Source of the DNA: Fibrobacter sp.
GTDB taxonomy: Bacteria > Fibrobacterota > Fibrobacteria > Fibrobacterales > Fibrobacteraceae
DNA length: 64,000 nucleotides
NCBI GenBank assembly: GCA_024399015.1
Contig: JAKSIC010000001.1
Span: 586,267 to 650,266 of the forward strand
Direction: 5' to 3'
A program made the translations under genes and the position numbers. Position 1 is the first letter of the stretch. Every line of letters starts with the position of its first letter. Positions 1-9,202 of the stretch are shown here, piece by piece. Below the pieces are notes generated by a model that saw nothing but the letters and a program-made list of their open reading frames with translations, was not told the DNA's origin and ran no database searches.

Positions 1-181
1 AAGTAGTGGTGAGCTGAACAAGAGACTTGTTGTTGACGTCGTCGATGATCTGGGCAACCATGTGAGACAGAGAACGGCGAACAGCCAAACGAGGGCTTTC
101 TGCAGTTCCGACAACAGACTTGCGTACGCGTTCATGGCGTGCGATTCTGGACTGGATTCTTTTTTTAGCAATTGCAGTCAT
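1..181 (-). CDS. rplR: 50S ribosomal protein L18 (partial, C-terminus beyond window)
   Basis: The first 60 residues of L18, the 5S-rRNA-binding protein of the central protuberance, are encoded; the rest lies left of the window. The N-terminus reads [20 protein letters not shown], then the usual SPRLAVRRS stretch and AQIIDD. The ATG at 181 lies 9 bases after the rplF stop, in the order expected for the spc operon (L6-L18). Too short for the ORF-length cutoff, but the frame is open to the window edge. Confidence 0.95.
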   Translation of the reverse strand, partial: MTAIAKKRIQSRIARHERVRKSVVGTAESPRLAVRRSLSHMVAQIIDDVNNKSLVQLTTT

Positions 182-190
182 AATTTACCC

Positions 191-730
191 TTATTTACCT
201 GTCTTCTTACCCTGCTTGCGACGGACAATTTCGCCTTCGTACTTAATGCCCTTGCCCTTATACGGTTCAGGACGACGGTACTTGCGAATTTCTGCTGCAG
301 CCTGGCCAACCTTCTGCTTATCGATGCCGGAGATGGAGATCTTCAGCGGATCAACAGCCTTCAGTTCAACGCCTTCCGGTGCCTTGTAGATAACCGGATG
401 AGAGAAACCGAGAACGAGGTTGAGGTCCTTGCCCTTCTGTTCAACACGGTAGCCAACGCCAACGATTTCGAGAGTCTTCTGGAAACCCTTGGTCACGCCT
501 TCGACCATGTTAGCAACGAGAGCACGGGTGGTGCCATGAATTGCGCGGGAGAACTTCTGGTCATCCGGGCGAGTGAAGGAGAGCTTGTCGCCATCGAGAT
601 TGATCTTGATCAATTCGTGAACGTCGACTTCGAGCTTGCCCTTCGGGCCTTCGACCTTAATGTTCTGACCATTGACGGCGACTTTTACGCCAGCCGGGAT
701 GTTGATAATAGCTTTACCGATACGGGACAT
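191..730 (-). CDS. rplF: 50S ribosomal protein L6
   Basis: L6 (179 aa) binds 23S rRNA near the sarcin-ricin loop and the L7/L12 stalk base. The sequence begins MSRIGKAIINIPAGV and ends with the RRPEPYKGKGIKYEGE segment typical of the family, followed by a basic tail. A TTG three codons upstream (739) also keeps the frame, but the ATG at 730 matches family N-termini. It starts 2 bases after the rpsH stop, so it is almost certainly co-translated within the spc operon. Confidence 0.98.
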   Translation of the reverse strand: MSRIGKAIINIPAGVKVAVNGQNIKVEGPKGKLEVDVHELIKINLDGDKLSFTRPDDQKFSRAIHGTTRALVANMVEGVTKGFQKTLEIVGVGYRVEQKGKDLNLVLGFSHPVIYKAPEGVELKAVDPLKISISGIDKQKVGQAAAEIRKYRRPEPYKGKGIKYEGEIVRRKQGKKTGK

Positions 731-732
731 CT

Positions 733-1128
733 TTACCAAACCTTTGCGATGACTTCGCCGCCCACATTTTCCTTGCGAGCTTCGTGGTCAGTCATGACGC
801 CTTTAGAGGTGGAGATGATAGCATAACCGAGGCCATTGCGAACACGCGGGAGCTTAGCTGCGTCAACATAGTGACGAAGACCCGGCGTAGAAACGCGCTG
901 AATGCCCTGGATAGCGGATTCGCCATTGGTGTAGCGGAGGAGGACCTTGAGCATGCCCTGCTTACCGTCTTCAACTACGACGAACTTCTTAATGAAACCT
1001 TTTTCCTGCAACACGCGAGCGATTTCACGCTTCAGGTTGCTGGCAGGAATGTCCACCACGGGGAGCTTTGCCGTAGAGGCATTGCGGATACGGGTGAGCA
1101 TATCGGCGATAGGATCTGTCATTGCCAT
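733..1128 (-). CDS. rpsH: 30S ribosomal protein S8
   Basis: S8 (131 aa) is a primary 16S rRNA binder in the platform and in E. coli the translational repressor of the spc operon. The start was chosen at the ATG at 1128 ([18 protein letters not shown]) because a GGAG lies 9 bases upstream; a second ATG at 1122 is possible. The open frame extends much further upstream, but that part overlaps rpsN. The C-terminal signature [20 protein letters not shown] is intact. Confidence 0.97.
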   Translation of the reverse strand: MAMTDPIADMLTRIRNASTAKLPVVDIPASNLKREIARVLQEKGFIKKFVVVEDGKQGMLKVLLRYTNGESAIQGIQRVSTPGLRHYVDAAKLPRVRNGLGYAIISTSKGVMTDHEARKENVGGEVIAKVW

Positions 1129-1141
1129 GAGTATACTCTCC

Positions 1142-1327
1142 TTACCAAGACGACTTAGTGATACCGGGGATTTCGCCGGCGAGTGCCATTTCGCGGAAGC
1201 AAATACGGCAAAGGCCAAAGCGGCGCATAAAGGCGTGCGGCCTACCGCAACGCTTGCAACGGTTGTACCCACGAACGGTATACTTCGGAGTACGCTTGCA
1301 TTTTTCAATCATTCTTGTGCTTGCCAT
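1142..1327 (-). CDS. rpsN: 30S ribosomal protein S14, zinc-binding type
   Basis: The 61-residue short form of S14, in the 3' major domain of 16S rRNA. Two CxxC pairs (CKRC near residue 24 and CRIC near 40) mark the zinc-ribbon (C+) paralogue rather than the ~100-residue zinc-free form. Placed between rplE and rpsH, the usual spc position. Dependence on zinc is implied by family knowledge, not shown here. Confidence 0.97.
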   Translation of the reverse strand: MASTRMIEKCKRTPKYTVRGYNRCKRCGRPHAFMRRFGLCRICFREMALAGEIPGITKSSW

Positions 1328-1336
1328 GGTATTACC

Positions 1337-1876
1337 TTACTTGCGGAAGGGGAGTCCAAGTTCTTCGAGCAGTGCACGGCCTTCTTCGTCAGTCTTTGCA
1401 GAGGTAACGAAGGAGATGTCCATACCGAAAGTACGAGAAATCTTGTCGATGTCGATTTCGACGAAGATGGTCTGTTCCTTAATGCCCAGGGTGAAGTTAC
1501 CCATGCCATCAAAGCCACGACGTGCGAGACCACGGAAGTCACGGACACGCGGGAGGTTGATGTTGATAAAGCGATAGAGGAAGTCCCACATGTTGTCACC
1601 ATGGAGAGTTACCTTAGCACCGATACCGATACCTTCACGGAGGTGGAAGTTAGCGATAGCCTTCTTAGCGTTGGTAACTACAGCCTTCTGACCAGTGATA
1701 GCGGTCAGGGTATCAGCAGCTTCGTCGAGAATCTTGCGGTTCTGAGCAGCTGCGCCAACACCCATGTTGACGACGATCTTCTGGAGACGGGGAATTTCCA
1801 TCACGTTCTTGTATGCAAACTTCTGCTGCAAGGCCGGGACGACTTTTTCGAGATAGAATTGCTTCATCTGGTTCAT
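1337..1876 (-). CDS. rplE: 50S ribosomal protein L5
   Basis: L5 (179 aa) binds 5S rRNA and contacts the P-site tRNA in the central protuberance. Recognised by [34 protein letters not shown] and the region [20 protein letters not shown]. Length matches the family. Begins 2 bases after the rplX stop and is followed by the zinc-type rpsN. Confidence 0.98.
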   Translation of the reverse strand: MNQMKQFYLEKVVPALQQKFAYKNVMEIPRLQKIVVNMGVGAAAQNRKILDEAADTLTAITGQKAVVTNAKKAIANFHLREGIGIGAKVTLHGDNMWDFLYRFININLPRVRDFRGLARRGFDGMGNFTLGIKEQTIFVEIDIDKISRTFGMDISFVTSAKTDEEGRALLEELGLPFRK

Positions 1877-1878
1877 AG

Positions 1879-2178
1879 TTATACCGCCTTACCGGTTTTG
1901 ACACTCACGCGGACAGCCTTCTTACCGGCTTCACGAACGATGCGAGTGCGAACAGGAGTGTTGCCTTCGAGGAGCATCACGTTGGAAATGTCGATCGGCA
2001 ATTCCTTTTCGATGATGCCACCAGTCTGGTTGGTCTGGCTCGGCTTTTCGTGACGCTTGCAAACGTTAACGCCGCTAACGGTCACCTTGCCGCCCTTGAC
2101 ACTGATCACGGTGCCGGTCTTGCCCTTGTTGGCACCGGAAATCACCTTGACGTTATCATTTTTCTTAATGTTAGCCAT
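1879..2178 (-). CDS. rplX: 50S ribosomal protein L24
   Basis: L24 (99 aa) is an assembly initiator that binds near the 5' end of 23S rRNA. A KOW motif is visible at the N-terminus ([20 protein letters not shown]) with the downstream [18 protein letters not shown]. The start overlaps the rplN stop as TAATG, which suggests translational coupling. Confidence 0.97.
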   Translation of the reverse strand: MANIKKNDNVKVISGANKGKTGTVISVKGGKVTVSGVNVCKRHEKPSQTNQTGGIIEKELPIDISNVMLLEGNTPVRTRIVREAGKKAVRVSVKTGKAV

Positions 2179-2546
2179 TAGAGAACCTCAGGTGCGAGGG
2201 AGATGATCTTCATGTACTTCTTGTCGCGGAGCTCACGAGCCACCGGTCCAAAAATACGGGTTCCACGCGGTTCACCTTCCTTATTGATGAGAACCACTGC
2301 ATTGTCGGAGAAACGGATAAGTGTTCCATCCGGACGTGCGATTTCCTTACGGGTGCGGACGACTACTGCGTCTGCCACGGAACCCTTCTTCACCTTGCTC
2401 TGGGGGATAGCGTCCTTAACGGCTACCTTGATGACATCACCGATGCTAGCATAGCGACGGTTTGTGCCACCCAAAACACGGATGCAGGCGACTTCCTTGG
2501 CACCACTGTTATCGGCCACGACGAGTCTGGTTTCTTCTTGAATCAT
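2178..2546 (-). CDS. rplN: 50S ribosomal protein L14
   Basis: L14 (122 aa, full length) sits at the 30S/50S interface and forms bridges with 16S rRNA. Recognised by [20 protein letters not shown] at the start and [13 protein letters not shown] near the end. Upstream neighbour rpsQ and downstream rplX keep the standard order. Confidence 0.98.
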   Translation of the reverse strand: MIQEETRLVVADNSGAKEVACIRVLGGTNRRYASIGDVIKVAVKDAIPQSKVKKGSVADAVVVRTRKEIARPDGTLIRFSDNAVVLINKEGEPRGTRIFGPVARELRDKKYMKIISLAPEVL

Positions 2547-2567
2547 ATTCGCCTTACTCCAAAAAGA

Positions 2568-2822
2568 TTATTTCTTCTTTTCCACAATGCGAACCAAGCG
2601 CCAGCGCTTAGTTGCAGAGAGGGGACGAGTTTCCATGATTTCTACCAAGTCACCTTCCTGGGCTTCATTATTTTCGTCATGAGCCTTGAGCTTCTTAGTA
2701 GTAGTCATGATTTTGTTGTACATCGGGTGACGCTTGCGGTTTTCAACCACAACCGTGATGGTCTTATCCATCTTGTCAGAGGAGACAACGCCCTGCTTAA
2801 CCTTACGAAGGTTTCTATCCAT
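2568..2822 (-). CDS. rpsQ: 30S ribosomal protein S17
   Basis: S17 (84 aa) binds the 5' domain of 16S rRNA. The OB-fold core shows [20 protein letters not shown] and KRHPMYNK, followed by [20 protein letters not shown]. Gene order rpmC-rpsQ-rplN is canonical. Confidence 0.97.
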   Translation of the reverse strand: MDRNLRKVKQGVVSSDKMDKTITVVVENRKRHPMYNKIMTTTKKLKAHDENNEAQEGDLVEIMETRPLSATKRWRLVRIVEKKK

Positions 2823-2840
2823 TTCCTGCTCCTGCCTGGC

Positions 2841-3032
2841 TTAAGCCTTGGCCTTTTCGGTGAGGATGGTCTTGACTCGAGCGATATCCTTGCGGGTAAG
2901 CTGAATCAAAGAGGGTTTTTCCAAGTTACCGAGCTTAGCAGCCATGCGGTAATTGAACAGATCGAGATTCAACTGGGCCAGCTTTTCTTTGAGCTGGTCA
3001 ACACCCAGTTCCTTTAATTCACGTGCCTTCAT
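2841..3032 (-). CDS. rpmC: 50S ribosomal protein L29
   Basis: L29 (63 aa) lies near the peptide exit tunnel. The start was set at the ATG at 3032 ([18 protein letters not shown]) because it matches family N-termini and overlaps the rplP stop in a TAATG; an open frame continues 10 codons upstream. The helical hairpin with RKDIARVKTILTEK near the C-terminus is typical. Confidence 0.96.
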   Translation of the reverse strand: MKARELKELGVDQLKEKLAQLNLDLFNYRMAAKLGNLEKPSLIQLTRKDIARVKTILTEKAKA

Positions 3033-3445
3033 TAGATCTCCGATTCTTCGATGATTTTGCACTTGAGGGGGAGCTTCTGAGCTGCCACGTGGAGAGCTTC
3101 CAGTGCCAGTTCGCGTTCGACGCCACCCATTTCGAAAATGATGCGGCCCGGGAGGATCACGGCTGCCCAGAATTCGACAGCGCCCTTACCCTTACCCATA
3201 CGAGCTTCTGCAGGATGGCGAGTAATCGGCTTATCGGGGAAGACGCGGATCCAAACGCGGCCACCGCGCTTGATCTTACGAGTCATGGCGATACGAGCAG
3301 CTTCAATCTGACGAGCAGTGAGCCAGCACTTTTCGAGAGCCTGAATGCCGAATTCGCCGAAGGCGATGGAGTTGCCGCGAGAGGCGACGCCCTTCATGCG
3401 GCCTTTCATCTGCTTACGATGTAATGTTCTTTTAGGACTCAGCAT
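3032..3445 (-). CDS. rplP: 50S ribosomal protein L16
   Basis: L16 (137 aa) organises the A-site region of 23S rRNA. Starts [19 protein letters not shown] and carries [20 protein letters not shown] and [16 protein letters not shown], both hallmarks. Starts 3 bases after rpsC and its stop overlaps the rpmC start. Confidence 0.98.
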   Translation of the reverse strand: MLSPKRTLHRKQMKGRMKGVASRGNSIAFGEFGIQALEKCWLTARQIEAARIAMTRKIKRGGRVWIRVFPDKPITRHPAEARMGKGKGAVEFWAAVILPGRIIFEMGGVERELALEALHVAAQKLPLKCKIIEESEI

Positions 3446-3448
3446 ATA

Positions 3449-4108
3449 TTACTTCTCTCTCTTGTTATCGGACATGACGTCCTTACCAATCTTTTCACCG
3501 TGCATGATCCACACCTTGATACCGATAGCACCGTAAACGGTCTTAGCGATAGAGGTTGCGTAATCAATGTCGGCACGAAGAGTGTGCAGAGGCACGCGGC
3601 CTTCAGCATACTTTTCAACGCGGGCAATTTCGGCACCACCGAGACGACCGCCGCACTGCACCTTGATACCTTCCACACCCATACGCATAGCGGACTGGAT
3701 GGCGCGCTTCATAGCACGACGGAAGGAAATGCGCTTTTCGAGCTGGCGAGCGATGTTTTCAGCAACGAGCTTAGCATCGGCTTCGGGACGCTTGATTTCC
3801 TGGACGTTAATATAGATTTCTTTTCCGGTGAGGAACTGGAGTTCGCCCTTAAGCTTCTCCAATTCTTCGCCCTTTCGACCGATAACGATACCCGGGCGAG
3901 CGGTAAAGAGGTTAACATTCACCTTCTTGACGGTACGTTCGATGCCAACCTTGGAAAGGGAAGCATGTTCGAAGCGCTTCATCAAGTAGCGACGGAGCAC
4001 GATGTCTTCATAAAGAAGATCGGCAAACTTGTCTTCGGCATACCACTTGGATTCCCAGCCGCGGATAACGCCAAGACGAAGACCATTCGGATGAGTTTTC
4101 TGACCCAT
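3449..4108 (-). CDS. rpsC: 30S ribosomal protein S3
   Basis: S3 (219 aa) forms part of the mRNA entry tunnel and has a KH domain. [20 protein letters not shown] is at the N-terminus; the KH GxxG region is [34 protein letters not shown] and [20 protein letters not shown] identify the C-terminal domain. Full length. Confidence 0.98.
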   Translation of the reverse strand: MGQKTHPNGLRLGVIRGWESKWYAEDKFADLLYEDIVLRRYLMKRFEHASLSKVGIERTVKKVNVNLFTARPGIVIGRKGEELEKLKGELQFLTGKEIYINVQEIKRPEADAKLVAENIARQLEKRISFRRAMKRAIQSAMRMGVEGIKVQCGGRLGGAEIARVEKYAEGRVPLHTLRADIDYATSIAKTVYGAIGIKVWIMHGEKIGKDVMSDNKREK

Positions 4109-4113
4109 TGTAA

Positions 4114-4461
4114 TTACTCCTTGTTGGCCACAACGACTGTGATGTGAGAGAGCGGCTTTTCGATACGGAAAGCACGGCCCTGGGAACGCGGATGGATGCG
4201 CTTCATGATGGTTGCACCGTCAGCAGTGATGGTCTTGACGACCAGTTCTTCTGCGGCAACCGGAGCGGCAGACTTCTGCTTGAAGTTAGCGACAGCGGAC
4301 TTCAAAGCATTTTCTACCAGGGGAGCGCCCTTGGTCTGCGTGTGGAGGATGGAAAGCATTGCGAATGCTTCTGCAACGGACTTGCCGCGAACCAGGTCGA
4401 CAACGCGACGCAGCTTGCGAACACCGTAGCGAACGTTTTTCACTTTAGCGACAGCTTGCAT
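4114..4461 (-). CDS. rplV: 50S ribosomal protein L22
   Basis: L22 (115 aa) lines the peptide exit tunnel with a long beta hairpin. Recognised by [18 protein letters not shown] and the C-terminal hairpin with [20 protein letters not shown]. Starts within the rpsS stop (TAATG overlap). Confidence 0.97.
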   Translation of the reverse strand: MQAVAKVKNVRYGVRKLRRVVDLVRGKSVAEAFAMLSILHTQTKGAPLVENALKSAVANFKQKSAAPVAAEELVVKTITADGATIMKRIHPRSQGRAFRIEKPLSHITVVVANKE

Positions 4462-4742
4462 TATTTCTTGCCTCCAGCAGCTTCAGTCTTACGGTGGCCC
4501 TTGAATGTACGGGTCATAGAGAATTCACCGAGCTTGTGACCGACCATGTTTTCGGTAACATAAACCGGGATGAACTGCTTGCCGTTATAGACGGAGAAAG
4601 TGAGACCGACCATATCGGGAATGATGGTAGAACGACGAGACCAGGTCTTGATGGCCTGCTTCTTGTCGGAACCAGCCATTGCCTGAGCTTTGACGAGAAC
4701 GTGGGAATCCACGAACGCACCTTTCTTAAGGGATCTGGACAT
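4461..4742 (-). CDS. rpsS: 30S ribosomal protein S19
   Basis: S19 (93 aa) is in the 30S head and contacts S13 and the A-site finger. [18 protein letters not shown] at the start, [15 protein letters not shown] and [20 protein letters not shown] are diagnostic. Follows rplB by 3 bases. Confidence 0.98.
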   Translation of the reverse strand: MSRSLKKGAFVDSHVLVKAQAMAGSDKKQAIKTWSRRSTIIPDMVGLTFSVYNGKQFIPVYVTENMVGHKLGEFSMTRTFKGHRKTEAAGGKK

Positions 4743-4745
4743 GAA

Positions 4746-5576
4746 TTAGGCCCTCTTCTGACGACGACGTACGATGAAACGATCGGTACGCTTATTGTTA
4801 CGAGTTTTAGCACCCTTAGAGTTCTTACCCCAAGGAGAGCAGGGATGACGACCACCAGAGGTACGACCTTCACCACCACCAAGGGGGTGATCGACCGGGT
4901 TCATAACGACACCACGGACGGCCGGACGCTTACCGAGCCAACGAGAACGGCCAGCGGAACCAGAGGATTCATTCATGTGATCGATATTGGAAACCTGACC
5001 AACGGTAGCGAGGCAGTCTTCCGGAATGTAGCGAACTTCGCCACTCGGGAGACGAACCTGGCAGAGCTTGCCGTCCTTAGCAACCAGTTCTGCACCGGCA
5101 CCAGCGGAACGAGCAATCTGAGCACCCTTGCCCGGCTTCATTTCGATGTTGTGGATAATGGTGTTCAGCGGGATTTCGCGGATCGGCAATGCGTTACCGA
5201 CGCGGAATTCTGCGCCTTCACCAGAGTTCAGGACATCGCCGACCTTGATGCCAGCCGGAGCGATGATGTAAGCACGCTTACCGTTTTCGAACTTAACGAG
5301 AGCGATACGTGCGGTACGGTTCGGATCGTATTCGATTGTTTCGACAGTGCAGGAAACACCAGCAGACTGACGCTTGAAATCGATGAGACGATACAACTTC
5401 TTGTGGCCACCACCGCGACGGCGGGAGGTGATTTCACCGGCGTTGTTACGGCCAGAGCTACGCTTGATGCCCTGGGTAAGTGCCTTGAACGGCTTATCAG
5501 CAGTGATTTCCTTGCGGTCACCAATCTGCTTGTAACGAAGCGTCGGGGTAAGCGGGCGATAAGACTTCAGACCCAT
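4746..5576 (-). CDS. rplB: 50S ribosomal protein L2
   Basis: L2 (276 aa) is essential for subunit association and supports the peptidyl-transferase centre. N-terminal [11 protein letters not shown], central [16 protein letters not shown] and the C-terminal [18 protein letters not shown] followed by [17 protein letters not shown] are visible. In the C-terminal loop this protein reads HPLGGGE where E. coli has HPHGGGE; the preceding Asp-His pair is kept. Confidence 0.98.
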   Translation of the reverse strand: MGLKSYRPLTPTLRYKQIGDRKEITADKPFKALTQGIKRSSGRNNAGEITSRRRGGGHKKLYRLIDFKRQSAGVSCTVETIEYDPNRTARIALVKFENGKRAYIIAPAGIKVGDVLNSGEGAEFRVGNALPIREIPLNTIIHNIEMKPGKGAQIARSAGAGAELVAKDGKLCQVRLPSGEVRYIPEDCLATVGQVSNIDHMNESSGSAGRSRWLGKRPAVRGVVMNPVDHPLGGGEGRTSGGRHPCSPWGKNSKGAKTRNNKRTDRFIVRRRQKRA

Positions 5577-5578
5577 GA

Positions 5579-5884
5579 TTATACTCCTTCGAACTCAGCG
5601 ATGGACTGACCGGCCTTCAAAGTGATGTAGGCCTTCTTCCAGTTGGACTTCTTGCCAGCAGCCATGCCCATGCGCATGCGCTTGAGCTTACCACGGTTGA
5701 TCAAGGTATTGACGGATTCAACCTGAACGTTGAAACGCTTTTCAATAGCGGACTTGATATCTTCCTTAGAGGCGGACTTGGCAACCTTGAAAACGTACTT
5801 CTTCACATCCTTAGAAGCAACCATGATCTTGGCAGTTTCTTCGGTGATGTGCGGAGCAACCAGAATTTCGTGAATTTCAGCCAT
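5579..5884 (-). CDS. rplW: 50S ribosomal protein L23
   Basis: L23 (101 aa) sits at the tunnel exit, where trigger factor and SRP dock. [17 protein letters not shown] near the N-terminus and [20 protein letters not shown] plus [13 protein letters not shown] fit the family. TAATG overlap with the rplD stop. Confidence 0.97.
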   Translation of the reverse strand: MAEIHEILVAPHITEETAKIMVASKDVKKYVFKVAKSASKEDIKSAIEKRFNVQVESVNTLINRGKLKRMRMGMAAGKKSNWKKAYITLKAGQSIAEFEGV

Positions 5885-6504
5885 TAGCGGCCTCCTTCAA
5901 GTTCTGCAAGAGCAGCCTGAGAGATGACGACGTTGTTAGCACGGACGATGTCGTAAGTGTTGACATCGGCAACGCGTGCGCAACGGCACCAAGGAATGTT
6001 GTTGGAGGACAGGTAGAGGTTAGCGTCCTTTTCGCTCACGATGAAGAGAGCGTTGCGCTGTTCCAAACCAGCCTTAACGAGAACGGAGAGGAGATCCTTA
6101 GTCTTCGGAGCAGCGAAGCTGAGGGCTTCGAACACCATCACCTTGCCTTCAGCAGCCTTAGCAGCGAGAGCAGAGTGGAAAGCGATCTTCTTGACCTTCT
6201 TGTTAACCTTTTCGAAGTAGTCATGAACCTTCGGACCATGAGCCTTAGCACCACGAACCCAAACAGCAGAGGTGTTCTGACCAGAACGAGCACGACCGGT
6301 GCCCTTCTGCTTCCAAGGCTTCTGACCACCGCCGGAAACTTCGGACTTGGTCTTGGTCTTGGCATTGCCCTGACGCTGGTTGTTCAAGATAGCCTTGATG
6401 TGCAAGTACATGCAGACCTTGTTGACTTCTGCATCGAACATTGCCGGGAGCTGGATATCATTCTTAAAATCGCCGGTAGCGGCGAAAAGCTTTGCAGATG
6501 CCAT
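5884..6504 (-). CDS. rplD: 50S ribosomal protein L4
   Basis: L4 (206 aa) lines the exit tunnel with an extended loop. The loop signature is visible around residues 50-85 (RQGNAKTKTKSEVSGGGQKP, then WKQKGTGRARSGQNTSAVWV). In E. coli L4 represses the S10 operon; whether it does so here cannot be seen. Overlaps both neighbours by one base. Confidence 0.97.
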   Translation of the reverse strand: MASAKLFAATGDFKNDIQLPAMFDAEVNKVCMYLHIKAILNNQRQGNAKTKTKSEVSGGGQKPWKQKGTGRARSGQNTSAVWVRGAKAHGPKVHDYFEKVNKKVKKIAFHSALAAKAAEGKVMVFEALSFAAPKTKDLLSVLVKAGLEQRNALFIVSEKDANLYLSSNNIPWCRCARVADVNTYDIVRANNVVISQAALAELEGGR

Positions 6505-7121
6505 TAGTCTTTCCTCACCACGATAATGCTGTTCTTAGCACCCGGGACTGCGCCGCGGACGAAGATCAGGTTGCGGTCGCCATCAACTTTGACGACCTGG
6601 AGGTGCTTAACGGTAACCTTCTTGTTACCGAACTGGCCAGCCATGCGCTTACCCGGGAAAACACGACCCGGATAGGAGTGAGCGGAAGTACCACCCGGTT
6701 CACGCATATTGTGAGTACCGTGGGAACGAGGACCGCTGTGGAAGTTGTGGCGCTTGATGGTACCAGAGAAGCCGTGACCCTTAGAGATACCGGAAACGTT
6801 GACAAACTTTGCGTCAGCGAAATCGGCAGCACCGAATTCCTTGCCAACCGGCCAGGATTCGAGATCAGCGACATCAAATTCAGCGAGGTGTTCACGAACA
6901 GCAACGTCAGCCTTCTTAAAGTGGCCGATTTCTGCCTTGTTGGCACGCTGTTCCTTCTTGAGACCAAAGCCGATCTGGACAGCAGTATAGCCGTCCTTCT
7001 CTTCTGTCTTGTGGGAAACAACCACGCACGGACCGGCTTCGAGAACCGTTACAGGAACGCATTCGCCCTGTTCCGTGAATACTTGGGTCATTCCCAATTT
7101 CTTTGCGAGAATACCGTTCAT
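6504..7121 (-). CDS. rplC: 50S ribosomal protein L3
   Basis: L3 (205 aa) is an early assembly protein whose long loop reaches the peptidyl-transferase centre. MNGILAKKLGMTQVFTEQGE at the start; the loop carries SKGHGFSGTIKRHNFHSGPR, SHGTHNMREPG and the modification-site region PGRVFPGKRMAGQFG. Full length. Five bases separate it from rpsJ. Confidence 0.98.
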   Translation of the reverse strand: MNGILAKKLGMTQVFTEQGECVPVTVLEAGPCVVVSHKTEEKDGYTAVQIGFGLKKEQRANKAEIGHFKKADVAVREHLAEFDVADLESWPVGKEFGAADFADAKFVNVSGISKGHGFSGTIKRHNFHSGPRSHGTHNMREPGGTSAHSYPGRVFPGKRMAGQFGNKKVTVKHLQVVKVDGDRNLIFVRGAVPGAKNSIIVVRKD

Positions 7122-7126
7122 TGTTA

Positions 7127-7435
7127 TTAAACCTTAATTTCGACTTCAACGCCTGCGGGCAAGTCAAGTTTCATGAGGGAATCTACAGTCTGCGGAGTAG
7201 CATCAAGGATGTCGATAAGACGCTTGTGCGTACGGGATTCGAACTGTTCACGAGAAGTCTTGTCAATATGCGGAGAGCGGAGCACCGTATACTTCTGGAT
7301 CTTCGTCGGAAGAGGGATGGGGCCAGCAATGCGGGCACCAGTGTTCTTAGCTGTATTCACGATGTCTTGAGCAGAGCGGTCGATCATGCGATGATCGAAG
7401 CTCTTCAAGCGAATACGAATGCGTTCACCAGCCAT
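7127..7435 (-). CDS. rpsJ: 30S ribosomal protein S10
   Basis: S10 (102 aa) is a 30S head protein and, with NusB, a transcription antitermination factor. [40 protein letters not shown] and [20 protein letters not shown] are family hallmarks. It follows tuf by only 10 bases. Confidence 0.98.
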   Translation of the reverse strand: MAGERIRIRLKSFDHRMIDRSAQDIVNTAKNTGARIAGPIPLPTKIQKYTVLRSPHIDKTSREQFESRTHKRLIDILDATPQTVDSLMKLDLPAGVEVEIKV

Positions 7436-7445
7436 TGTAAATTCC

Positions 7446-8630
7446 TTACTTGATGATTTCGGTTACGGAGCCAGCACCAACAGTACGGCCACCTTCGCGG
7501 ATTGCGAAGCGGAGCTGCTTTTCCATTGCGATCGGGGCAATGAGAGTGGTGTGGATGGTCACGGTGTCACCCGGGGTCACCATTTCGACACCTTCCGGAA
7601 GCTGGATGGTACCAGTAACGTCGGTGGTGCGGAAGTAGAACTGCGGACGATAGCCGTTCATGAACGGAGTATGGCGGCCACCTTCGTCCTTAGTAAGAAC
7701 GTAGATTTCAGCCTTGAATTCGGTGTGCGGAGTAACGGACTTCGGAGCAGCCAAAACCTGGCCACGAGAGATGTCCTTCTTTTCTGCACCGCGGAGGAGG
7801 AGACCAACGTTGTCACCTGCCTGAGCGTCGTCGAGGAGCTTGCGGAACATTTCAACACCGGTAACCACGTATTCGGTGGTTTCGCCGAGACCAACACGTT
7901 CGACCTTGTCGTTCAGATGAACAACGCCGCGTTCGATACGACCGGTAGCAACAGTGCCACGACCGGTGATGGTGAACACGTCTTCGATCGGCATGAGGAA
8001 CGGCTTGTCGGTTTCACGAGCCGGCAGCGGGATGTATTCGTCGCATGCGCCCATGAGTTCCATGATCTTGTCCTGGTATTCTGCGTCGCCTTCGAGAGCC
8101 TTGAGAGCAGAACCGCGGATGATCGGGGTGTTGTCGCCGTCAAATTCGTACTTGGAGAGAAGATCGCGAACTTCCATTTCGACGAGGTCGAGAAGTTCAA
8201 CGTCATCAACCATGTCAACCTTGTTCATGAAAACAACGATCTTGGGCACGCCAACCTGGTGGGCGAGCAAGATGTGTTCACGAGTCTGGGGCATGGGACC
8301 GTCAGTTGCAGCAACGACGAGGATTGCGCCGTCCATCTGAGCAGCACCAGTAACCATGTTCTTGACGTAGTCAGCATGGCCCGGGCAGTCAACGTGTGCG
8401 TAGTGACGTGCAGCAGAAGTATATTCCACGTGAGAGGTGTTAATCGTGATACCACGTGCCTTTTCTTCCGGTGCGTTGTCGATTTCATCGAAACGCTTTG
8501 CAGCAGCCAAGCCCTTAGCGGCGAGGGTGGTGCAGATAGCAGCGGTCAAAGTGGTTTTACCGTGGTCAACGTGACCGATGGTGCCGATATTGCAATGCGG
8601 CTTACTTCTGTCAAAATGTTCTTTTGCCAT
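7446..8630 (-). CDS. tuf: Elongation factor Tu
   Basis: EF-Tu (394 aa) delivers aminoacyl-tRNA to the ribosome. The G1 loop GHVDHGKT is at residues 19-26, followed by switch I ([16 protein letters not shown]), DCPGH (G3) and NKVD (G4); domains II and III are complete to the end VTEIIK. Here tuf is the first gene of the ribosomal operon: rpsL, rpsG and fusA, which often precede it, are absent, and upstream lies a divergent intergenic region. The start ATG follows a GAGGAAAT Shine-Dalgarno-like stretch. Confidence 0.99.
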   Translation of the reverse strand: MAKEHFDRSKPHCNIGTIGHVDHGKTTLTAAICTTLAAKGLAAAKRFDEIDNAPEEKARGITINTSHVEYTSAARHYAHVDCPGHADYVKNMVTGAAQMDGAILVVAATDGPMPQTREHILLAHQVGVPKIVVFMNKVDMVDDVELLDLVEMEVRDLLSKYEFDGDNTPIIRGSALKALEGDAEYQDKIMELMGACDEYIPLPARETDKPFLMPIEDVFTITGRGTVATGRIERGVVHLNDKVERVGLGETTEYVVTGVEMFRKLLDDAQAGDNVGLLLRGAEKKDISRGQVLAAPKSVTPHTEFKAEIYVLTKDEGGRHTPFMNGYRPQFYFRTTDVTGTIQLPEGVEMVTPGDTVTIHTTLIAPIAMEKQLRFAIREGGRTVGAGSVTEIIK

Positions 8631-8709
8631 TTTATTTCCTCTTCTTCAGCAGAAGGTTTATCGCTTCGAATCCTAGGAACGGCGCGGGTTAGAGCCTGAT
8701 TCCTGTTAT

Positions 8710-8741
8710 TTCGCAGAGCATAGGAAGCGGTACTCTACGAA
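8710..8741 (-). promoter_or_regulatory. Leader hairpin upstream of tuf
   Basis: On the minus strand TTCGTAGAG and CTCTGCGAA form a 9-bp stem (one G-T wobble) around a 14-base loop, within the predicted 5' leader of the tuf-ribosomal operon. No U-tract follows, so it is not an intrinsic terminator. Function unknown; possible leader control or mRNA stability element. Confidence 0.4.
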
Positions 8742-8753
8742 TTTTGCTGCTCA

Positions 8754-8781
8754 AATTTAGCAATTTCAAGAAATATTTCAA
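8754..8781 (-). promoter_or_regulatory. Candidate tuf/S10 operon promoter
   Basis: On the minus strand a TTGAAA (8776-8781) is separated by 16 bases from TAAATT (8754-8759), resembling a sigma-70 -35/-10 pair in an AT-rich context. It would give a leader of about 115 bases before tuf. Judged by eye only; other pairs are possible. Confidence 0.4.
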
Positions 8782-9134
8782 GGATTTTTCTTTGTTTTTT
8801 GCCGAAAAATGGGGATTTTGGGCTTTTCAACACCCCTCGCACCAGGTCCGCCAAATGCGTTCAATACCACATCTTGTAAAAGAGAAAAACGCCCTTTTTA
8901 GCGAAATTTCAACGGTTAAACATTTTTATTCCTCAACAAAATCCAACTTATCAACACATCTTCAACAAGAAGTGACTTTATCGCAAACCCTTAAAAATCA
9001 ACATTTTATAAATTTGTAAAACATTTTTTACAAAGAAAAAATTTACATTAGTTTACATTCCGGTTCGGCGAGAAAAAAGTCCTCGATATGACGGAGAACA
9101 CTTCAAGAACGGAAAAACCCTACCCTAACTAGTT

Positions 9135-9169
9135 TTTACAAAAGGTTACATGATAAGTAATTATCTTTT
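9135..9169 (+). promoter_or_regulatory. Candidate promoter of GH45 gene 1
   Basis: TTTACA (9135-9140) is followed after 21 bases by TATCTTTT (9162-9169). The same layout, TTTACR-N21/22-TATNTTTN, precedes the next two GH45 genes. A sigma-70 reading (TTTACA-17-TAATTA, -10 at 9158-9163) is an alternative for this copy. Confidence 0.45.
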
Positions 9170-9202
9170 AGGGCGTGTTTATGGGCAACTAGAGGATTTT
9201 CA

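Larger units (their letters stand above)
8631..9202. other. Divergent intergenic region between tuf and the first GH45 gene
   Basis: About 570 bases with no credible gene; it is AT-rich over 8750-9180. It carries a candidate tuf promoter, a leader hairpin for the ribosomal operon and a candidate promoter for the GH45 gene at 9203, annotated separately. A short plus-strand open frame at 8744-9019 looks spurious: it is low complexity and lacks a ribosome-binding site. Confidence 0.7.

Noticed and set aside
4494..5609. 371-codon plus-strand frame across rpsS and rplB
   Set aside because: Antisense of ribosomal-protein genes without its own initiation signals.
8744..9019. Short plus-strand ORF of 91 codons in the tuf/GH45 intergenic region
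   Set aside because: Lys/Phe/Ser-rich low-complexity product in AT-rich DNA with no ribosome-binding site; overlaps the likely tuf promoter.
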